Of a stretch of DNA of 64,000 nucleotides, positions 59,227 to 64,000 are shown piece by piece. The stretch is taken from positions 88,766-152,765 of the forward strand of contig JAKQDR010000165.1 of NCBI GenBank assembly GCA_029573715.1, in the 5' to 3' direction. The DNA is from a bacterium (GTDB lineage: Bacteria > Patescibacteriota > Microgenomatia > UBA1406 > GWC2-37-13). The notes beneath the pieces were generated by a model. The model had not been told where the DNA came from. It ran no database searches and saw nothing but the letters and a program-made list of their open reading frames with translations. Each line of letters starts with the position of its first letter. Within the stretch, counting starts at the first letter, position 1. The translations under genes and the position numbers were made by a program.

Positions 59227-59865
59227 TTATACGGCCCCCCGCCCACTCACCATTGCAAACGGGGTCTTGAAAATAATCTTTAAATCGCTCCAGAAACTCA
59301 TAGAGTCAACATACTGCGCATCAATAAGAATGCGTCTATCAAAGTTCACCATGGATCTTCCCGACACCTGCCACAAACCGGTGATTCCCGGCTTAACCGA
59401 CAGCACTTTGTGTACTGCTGACTTGACATCAGAATATTTCTGAGACTGATGATCAAGTTCGTCCTGATAATATGCACGAGGGCCGACAATGCTCATCTCA
59501 CCACGCAATACATTGATAAATTGAGGAACCTCGTCTAACGAATATTTTCGGATAAATCTACCAACGCGCGTCACCCGAGGATCATTATTCAGCTTGAAAC
59601 TATTATTCTTAAACTCTTCAAAAAGTTTGGCGTAGGTGGGGTCTGTGCGCATAATGTGGTGCGCATTCACAATCATGGACCGAAACTTAAACATGCGAAA
59701 ATGTTTGTTAAACTGTCCCACTCGCTCAGGCGTATCAGCAAATATAGGGCCTACTGAATCGAGTTTTATGGCGATGGCAACGAGTACGCAAGGTACAAAA
59801 AAAATAATCAACAATATGCTTGCAAGAACTATGTCAATGAGCCGTTTGAAGTATTGGTGATACAT
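59227..59865 (-). CDS. Polyprenyl-phosphate sugar phosphotransferase (WcaJ/RfbP type)
   Basis: The initiating enzyme of a surface polysaccharide: it moves a sugar-1-phosphate from a nucleotide sugar to undecaprenyl phosphate. The 212-residue protein is the short monotopic form, with a hydrophobic re-entrant helix (RLIDIVLASILLIIFFVPCV), MFKFRSMIVNA, RVGRFIRKYSLDEVPQFINV, LRGEMSIVGPRAYY and KPGITGLWQVSGRS. The ATG at 59865 was chosen; a TTG 18 nt upstream is possible. It lies 20 nt after manC. Confidence 0.92.
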   Translation of the reverse strand: MYHQYFKRLIDIVLASILLIIFFVPCVLVAIAIKLDSVGPIFADTPERVGQFNKHFRMFKFRSMIVNAHHIMRTDPTYAKLFEEFKNNSFKLNNDPRVTRVGRFIRKYSLDEVPQFINVLRGEMSIVGPRAYYQDELDHQSQKYSDVKSAVHKVLSVKPGITGLWQVSGRSMVNFDRRILIDAQYVDSMSFWSDLKIIFKTPFAMVSGRGAV

Positions 59866-59884
59866 ATACCATGATGCAATCAAT

Positions 59885-60973
59885 TTAGGTGAGATCCTCG
59901 TAGTTTGTACCCTTAAATCCTTCTACTATTTTTTTAATTTTCGATGCAGAAGACTTTTTGGATATCAACAATACATCTTCTGTATTCACTACCAACATAT
60001 CATCTAAATCTATGCCTACCACGAGTTTTTTCCCTTGATAGTCAAAAACTAATGAGTTATTCACCCCATCCAATACAACATCTCCTTTAGTCACATTATC
60101 TCGCTCGCTCTGCTGTAGAGCCTCTTTTAGAGCTTCCCAAGCACCCAAATCACTCCACCCTATATCGGCTACCATAACCACACCATGCGTTGGAGAAATT
60201 TTCTCAAGCACCGCACTATCAAACGATATCTTGGGTAGCTGGGGATATATTTCATTTAAGATGCTTCCATATGCAAGAGTGCCATAGGCTGCCTGAATGC
60301 GCAAGAGAGCGTCATACAAAGTGGGTGCATGTTTTTTAAACTGCGCCCATAGAAACCGTGGTTTCGTCACAAAATAGCCCAAATTCCATGCATGATGGCC
60401 ATCGGTTGTATATTGCTCTACAAGCTTCTTCTCAGGTCGATACTGAAACGACGATAATGCATGGTAGGGAAAATTTCCTTCCATTCCCAGTTTCTCTTGA
60501 CTGAATTCTATCCACCCGAGATTTTGATTGGCGAATCGAGGATGATGGGCAAGAAAAACTATGCTGTCATCGCGTTTCTCAACAATCGAATCTGCCGCAG
60601 CAAGCATCTGATGAAATAGAGCATCATCTTTAATGATATGGTCACCCCACAAAATCGCCATAGACTCATCAGGGTCAACTTTTGAGAAAATAGCGGTCAA
60701 AAGACCAACGGCCGGCCCCACATCTCGCATCTCAGGTTCAATAATGATGTTCTCATTTGCTATCTCAGGAAGCTGTCTTCCGATAATCGCACGATACCTG
60801 CTCCCCGTTGAAATGAATATATCGGCAGGATCAAATTTCTGCATAAGACGTGAAACCATGTGTTGCAGAGTTGACTGGTCATCGACCACTTTCTCAAACT
60901 GCTTCGGAGATTTTTTGCGTGAAAGCGGCCACAAACGCGTCCCGACTCCGCCTGCGAAGATGACTATTTTCAT
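59885..60973 (-). CDS. manC: Mannose-1-phosphate guanylyltransferase
   Basis: It forms GDP-mannose from GTP and mannose-1-phosphate. The 362-residue protein starts with the pyrophosphorylase signature MKIVIFAGGVGTRLWPLSR followed by KSPKQFEKVV, and has the AILWGDHIIKDD and DIGWSDLGAWEAL motifs. It lacks the C-terminal isomerase domain of bifunctional ManC. The ATG at 60973 fits both the signature and TACAAT (60984-60989, minus strand). Its first 80 nt overlap the 3' end of the upstream glycosyltransferase gene in another frame, so its promoter is within that gene. Confidence 0.93.
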   Translation of the reverse strand: MKIVIFAGGVGTRLWPLSRKKSPKQFEKVVDDQSTLQHMVSRLMQKFDPADIFISTGSRYRAIIGRQLPEIANENIIIEPEMRDVGPAVGLLTAIFSKVDPDESMAILWGDHIIKDDALFHQMLAAADSIVEKRDDSIVFLAHHPRFANQNLGWIEFSQEKLGMEGNFPYHALSSFQYRPEKKLVEQYTTDGHHAWNLGYFVTKPRFLWAQFKKHAPTLYDALLRIQAAYGTLAYGSILNEIYPQLPKISFDSAVLEKISPTHGVVMVADIGWSDLGAWEALKEALQQSERDNVTKGDVVLDGVNNSLVFDYQGKKLVVGIDLDDMLVVNTEDVLLISKKSSASKIKKIVEGFKGTNYEDLT

Positions 60974-62069
60974 AGGTTCGGGCATTGTACTGAATACTTT
61001 CAATCTTCTCAAGTGCGGACACAAGAGCGCGCTCATCTTGTGGCTCAAAATAGACAGTGTTTGGGTATTCCTCAAGCGCTTCTTTCTGACCTCCTCGTGC
61101 ATATGCCACAACCGGCGCACCGCACCATGCAGCCTCACAGGCGACATAACCATAATCTTCTTCCTGGGGCATAATACATGCCCTGCTGTGGGTATAAAGC
61201 CATGCAAGGGCTCTTTCAGAGAGACTATTGGTCCAAATGATATGGTGAAATATGCCAAGATCTTGTGCCTTTTGCATGAGGCGATTTTTTTGCGTTCCTG
61301 TACCAACAATCACAAGTTTCATGCTTTGAGCATGGGGATTTGACTTCTGATACATCGCAAAGGCAGTGAGCGCCATATCTACCCTCTTGTATGTCTCAAG
61401 ACGGGAAACAACCAGCATATAGTGACTGGGCCTTAAACCAAGTGCGGTGATCTCCGCAGGTATGAATTGCAAATTCTCTTCCAACAACTCCTGCCAGTGT
61501 GAAGCGTCAAACGGGGGGTATACCACGGTGCTTTCACGTGCATACCATCTGTTGCATCTATCGGCGACCACCTGAGAAATGGCAATAAACTCATCTACAC
61601 GCTGTGCAGTGGTCTTGTCCCACCGCCTTAAATATGAGCGAATGGCGCGCTCAAAAAAATGAATAAGGGGGTTTTGAATTATTGGTGTATCAGTCCACAG
61701 CCAACGGGGTGGGGTAAGCAAATAACAGATGTGCCGAGTATGGGCTTTGGTGACGACCGCCTTGGCAAATGCGGAAGAGATAGACACCACCACATCATAT
61801 GATGATAAATCAAAACTCTCAAATGCCAGGGGCAAAAGTGGGAGCATAAGGACGCGGTTCCGACGAACCCGTGCGGGAAGATGCTGGAGGAAAGACGGAC
61901 GCACGTCCCAGCCCGTGGCCCATGGTGCGGACTTGAGGTCAATGTGCGAGGTATACCACGGAGCATGAGGAAAAATCTCATGAAGAACCTGAAGTACTCG
62001 CTCTGCACCTCCTTGTGGCGTATCAAACCAATCGTAAATGAATGCAATATTGAGCTTGCCCTTTTGCAT
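60894..62069 (-). CDS. Glycosyltransferase family 4
   Basis: A 391-residue GT-B enzyme. The N-terminal half starts NIAFIYDWFDTPQGGAERVL, the acceptor-side motif of GT4 enzymes, and the C-terminal half has YMLVVSRLETYKRVDMALTA, KLVIVGTGTQKNRL and the donor-binding EEDYGYVACEAAWCGAPVVA (E-x7-E). It probably adds mannose or a related sugar to the growing surface glycan, given GDP-mannose synthesis next door. TATACT at 62076-62081 (minus strand) starts transcription exactly at the ATG 62069. Confidence 0.9.
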   Translation of the reverse strand: MQKGKLNIAFIYDWFDTPQGGAERVLQVLHEIFPHAPWYTSHIDLKSAPWATGWDVRPSFLQHLPARVRRNRVLMLPLLPLAFESFDLSSYDVVVSISSAFAKAVVTKAHTRHICYLLTPPRWLWTDTPIIQNPLIHFFERAIRSYLRRWDKTTAQRVDEFIAISQVVADRCNRWYARESTVVYPPFDASHWQELLEENLQFIPAEITALGLRPSHYMLVVSRLETYKRVDMALTAFAMYQKSNPHAQSMKLVIVGTGTQKNRLMQKAQDLGIFHHIIWTNSLSERALAWLYTHSRACIMPQEEDYGYVACEAAWCGAPVVAYARGGQKEALEEYPNTVYFEPQDERALVSALEKIESIQYNARTYENSHLRRRSRDAFVAAFTQKISEAV

Positions 62070-62110
62070 ACCCCAAGTATACGATACTCCCTGCGCCCAC
62101 GCCCCCCCCC

Positions 62111-62150
62111 TTGACAACTCTCTCTCTCTCTCTGGGATAATTACTATAGG
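62111..62150 (+). promoter_or_regulatory. Promoter of small-protein locus 2
   Basis: TTGACA (62111-62116), a 19-nt CT-repeat spacer, GATAAT (62136-62141) and an ATAGG start (62146-62150). Spacing and sequence match the promoter at 25118-25157. It is divergent from the GT4 gene, whose start lies 42 nt to the left. Confidence 0.65.
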
Positions 62151-62164
62151 TCTTTTCCCAAATA

Positions 62165-62221
62165 CATCATCCACTCCTCCAATTGCATGGGGGAAATCAT
62201 GAGGATGATGGAAAGGAGGTG
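62165..62221 (+). promoter_or_regulatory. Structured leader of locus 2 with competing stems
   Basis: CATCATCC (62165-62172) can pair perfectly with GGATGATG (62203-62210). CCTCC (62176-62180), within the loop, is complementary to the Shine-Dalgarno GGAGG (62215-62219). The two pairings cannot easily coexist, so the leader could switch ribosome access. Confidence 0.45.
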
Positions 62222-62225
62222 AAAA

Positions 62226-62402
62226 GTGAACCTAAATCTGAGTGTTAAAGAGGCCAGAAAAGTTGTGTTTGGATGCCTACTCATGATAATCGGCACACTA
62301 ATAGCAGTATATAGTGCGCCCATGACATTGGTGGGCTTCTTCGGAGGTCTTGCCCTGGCACTCATTGGGGGTGCCATCGTCTGCATGGTTCTCTTTCCAT
62401 AG
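62226..62402 (+). CDS. Small two-helix membrane protein, 58 aa (small locus 2)
   Basis: A 58-residue ORF from GTG 62226 with the strongest Shine-Dalgarno in the window, AAGGAGG (62213-62219) spaced 6 nt. After a short polar start (NLNLSVKEARK) it is hydrophobic: one segment at about 13-31 and a Gly-rich one at about 33-57 (TLVGFFGGLALALIGGAIVC), joined by a tight turn, so a hairpin membrane protein is expected. A terminator follows 6 nt after the stop. No family is recognised; holin-like, toxin-like or regulatory membrane peptides are all possible. Confidence 0.7.
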   Translation: MNLNLSVKEARKVVFGCLLMIIGTLIAVYSAPMTLVGFFGGLALALIGGAIVCMVLFP

Positions 62403-62407
62403 CAGAC

Positions 62408-62460
62408 CCCGCCCACTGGCTGCGCACACGCGCAGACCACGTGGGCGGGCCTTCTCTTTA
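62408..62460 (+). terminator. Rho-independent terminator of small locus 2
   Basis: CCCGCCCAC (62408-62416) pairs perfectly with GTGGGCGGG (62441-62449), with an inner CTGCGC/GCGCAG stem and an ACAC loop, followed by CCTTCTCTTT. Confidence 0.85.
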
Positions 62461-62493
62461 AATCTCTTAACTTCTACCTTGTGTCTATTTATT

Positions 62494-62648
62494 GTTCGAG
62501 CGAAGTCGAGAACTTTCCTTATTATTATGTCTTAATCCTTATGACCTCTATCTTATGTTTTGTTACTGTTCGAGTGAAATCGAGAACCCCCTGTTATCGT
62601 TCGAGTCCGCCTGCCATTTCGTAGCTTTAGCGAAGGATGGTCAAGAAC
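62494..62648. repeat. Three palindromic GTTCGAG...GAAC repeats
   Basis: Copies start at 62494 and 62568 (20 bp each, ending TCGAGAAC, 74 bp apart and flanked by about 22 bp of related sequence), with a third, longer and diverged copy at 62599-62648 holding an inner hairpin (CCATTTCG/CGAAGGATGG). They lie between locus 2 and the glycosyltransferase. They look like short interspersed palindromic elements; no transposase is seen. Confidence 0.6.
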
Positions 62649-62672
62649 TCAGCAATATGCTCCGTGTCCTCA

Positions 62673-63818
62673 TCAAACTGATGAGCGTAGTACGCTTTCA
62701 TACACCTCACCCGTCTCTCGCGCCATTTTCGCAAAATCGAACAGTGTTTGACGATTATATGGGGCTGTACCGGGTTTATTGAGAAGGGCATTCTTTAAGC
62801 ATTCATACAGTTTGTTTGTGTCAGAAGGTGAAAAATAGAGCGCCTCATCCCTCGCCACTTCATGAAATACCGGAATATCAGAGAGTATAAGCGGGCATCC
62901 ACACATCATTGCCTCAAGAATGGGGAGGCCAAATCCTTCTGATTTTGAAGGGAATACAAGCGCCTGGGCATGGAGATACAGCCACTTCAACAGTGCAGGG
63001 CTTGCATCGTGTATCCATACTACAGCGCTCTCAAGCGCATGTTCCCGCACCCTTTGCATAATCCGCTCGGTAAACCGATTTTTCGGCCCTACGATACAGA
63101 GTTTAGTATTATTATCCTCTTTCGATAAAGCTTTATACGCATCAAGAAGCACTTCTACATTTTTATGCGGATAACAATTGCCGACATATAAAAAATACTG
63201 TGTATCAACAAGAGGCGCAAACGGCTCGGGAGTAGCTGATCGAAAATCTGCGTCTACTCCTTCGTATGTAATGTGTACTTTATCTCGTGCGAAAGAAAAG
63301 TGATTTGCCAGCTCATCACGAACTGCATATGAGGGCACCATGATGCGCCTAGCGCGCGTTATTTGCTGTCCAAATACCCAACGAAAAACGTGTCTCTTCA
63401 AAGCATACACCAACGGATGGCGCATTGTTGCCTTACCGGTCTTTTGAGTAAGCAAGATGGTGTCGTGCACGGTTGCAACAAAAGCGCCCGGGTATAACAC
63501 CGGCCAACTAACATACGGAAAATGCATCAAATCAAGACGTAATCGGATAAGCTCAAATAGAAAAAGCACCTGCTCTGCAAAACCGTGCCAAGCGGCACGT
63601 GTTTCATGGAAAATGAAAGTGGTATGATTGAAATCCTCACGCACCCGAACAGCATCTGAGGCTAAAACAAACACATGCATCTCAAAAGTTACCTGGGGCA
63701 AGTCTTTGATTTCTTTGAGTAAATTTCGGATATACACTCCAACTCCCGTTTGATACATAAGGCGCGCGTCAATACCGATGCGACGCCGAGGAAAGGAGGT
63801 TTTGGAAGTTGATGTCAT
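62673..63818 (-). CDS. Glycosyltransferase family 4 (mannosyltransferase-like)
   Basis: A 381-residue GT-B enzyme with the start RRIGIDARLMYQTGVGVYIR, typical of the WbaZ/MtfA-like mannosyltransferases, FVATVHDTILLT, RRIMVPSYAVRDELA, YFLYVGNCYPHKNVEVLLDA and the donor site FPSKSEGFGLPILEAMMCGC (E-x7-E). It likely extends a mannose-containing surface glycan. The ATG at 63818 begins 4 nt after the stop of the preceding gene, so both are in one operon. Confidence 0.92.
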   Translation of the reverse strand: MTSTSKTSFPRRRIGIDARLMYQTGVGVYIRNLLKEIKDLPQVTFEMHVFVLASDAVRVREDFNHTTFIFHETRAAWHGFAEQVLFLFELIRLRLDLMHFPYVSWPVLYPGAFVATVHDTILLTQKTGKATMRHPLVYALKRHVFRWVFGQQITRARRIMVPSYAVRDELANHFSFARDKVHITYEGVDADFRSATPEPFAPLVDTQYFLYVGNCYPHKNVEVLLDAYKALSKEDNNTKLCIVGPKNRFTERIMQRVREHALESAVVWIHDASPALLKWLYLHAQALVFPSKSEGFGLPILEAMMCGCPLILSDIPVFHEVARDEALYFSPSDTNKLYECLKNALLNKPGTAPYNRQTLFDFAKMARETGEVYESVLRSSV

Positions 63819-63822
63819 AATG

Positions 63823-64000
63823 CTAAGTTCGGAATCTCCATCGCATAATTCGCAATACCGTTTGGGTTAGTATGTTTATGCAAGGGCAATATACACGCGC
63901 ATAGTGCTTGGCATAAAATGTAAGCATTGCATCATAAAAATGCCACCGTATACGACGTTTCGTTTTTGCGTCACGAGCGTTAAGCCCACTTTGGTATTTG
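63823..64000 (-). CDS. Glycosyltransferase family 2, C-terminal fragment (cut by window edge)
   Basis: An open frame enters from the right edge and ends at the TAG at 63823-63825, giving the last 58 residues. The visible part (SGLNARDAKTKRRIRWHFYD, then AMLTFYAKHYARV) matches the C-terminal end of rhamnosyl- or mannosyltransferase-type GT2 proteins, where an FYxKHY motif follows the catalytic domain. The catalytic part is outside the window. It sits directly before the GT4 gene on the same strand. Confidence 0.65.
   Translation of the reverse strand, partial: KYQSGLNARDAKTKRRIRWHFYDAMLTFYAKHYARVYCPCINILTQTVLRIMRWRFRT

Noticed and set aside
60974-61309. 112-residue N-terminal extension of ManC
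   Set aside because: It is antisense-like, low-quality sequence inside the GT4 gene; the pyrophosphorylase signature starts at the ATG at 60973.
62136-62150. Phage T7-like promoter suggested by CTATAGG at both small loci
   Set aside because: The rest of the T7 consensus is missing and there is a good TTGACA at a fixed distance, so a sigma-type promoter explains it better.
62494-62648. Possible CRISPR array because of spaced palindromic repeats
   Set aside because: Only two good copies plus one diverged copy, spacing not constant, the flanks are related to each other, and no cas genes are present.

Overview
The window looks like a chromosomal segment of a Candidate Phyla Radiation (Patescibacteria) bacterium, most like the Parcubacteria. 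No marker gene in it allows a firm placement. The reasons are: short forms of housekeeping proteins (AlaS without its C-terminal domain, RecO without a zinc domain, a stand-alone DNA polymerase I-type 5'-3' exonuclease); the envelope set typical of these genomes (DUF4012, VanW, a PilM/gp47-like protein, sortase, PilN/PilO/PilD); and many short, tightly spaced genes in mixed orientation. TGA is used as a stop, so this is not a recoded lineage. There are no rRNAs, no CRISPR array and no complete insertion sequence. One tRNA, Glu(CTC), is present.

Layout. 1-5.4 kb: rpsO, pnp with a Gly/Arg-rich tail, a small Cys-rich protein, ftsK. 5.5-14.3 kb: mltG and murJ facing a division/cell-wall cluster (mraZ, rsmH, ftsL-like, ftsI, two transferases, a MurE-like ligase). 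14.4-18.9 kb: msrB, tsaD, a TsaC-TsaE fusion, ftsH. 19-25 kb: exonuclease, membrane protein, Nudix, M24 peptidase, secA. 25.1-25.5 kb: an unusual small-protein locus. 25.6-38 kb: envelope proteins, alaS, tRNA-binding protein, DsbA-like, transglutaminase-like, tRNA-Glu, greA, lysS fused to a B3/B4 domain, HD, HAD, HIT, serS, phosphoglycerate mutase-like. 38-54 kb: surface genes (prepilin peptidase, PBP1A, sortase, gp47-like, substrate-binding protein, VanW, acetyltransferase), uvrD/pcrA, tpiA, a surface protein with a sortase-type tail, PilO/PilN, rpsT. 54-57 kb: glyS under a T-box riboswitch, recO. 57-64 kb: exopolysaccharide genes (DUF4012, sugar transferase, manC, three glycosyltransferases) with a second small-protein locus inside them.

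Expression style. In about half of the genes a -10 hexamer, often with the extended TGn, lies only 5-12 nt before the start codon, so the mRNA would begin at or within a few bases of the ATG. Shine-Dalgarno sequences are largely absent. This leaderless style was used to choose many start codons.

Two loci break the pattern. At 25118-25548 and 62111-62513 a nearly identical promoter (TTGACA, 19-nt spacer, GAWAAT, then an ATAGG start) drives a structured leader with a strong Shine-Dalgarno, one or two tiny ORFs, a GC-rich terminator and a GTTCGAGCGAA element. They look like two members of one cassette family and are the best candidate for something undescribed. The glyS T-box is the other clear long-leader exception.
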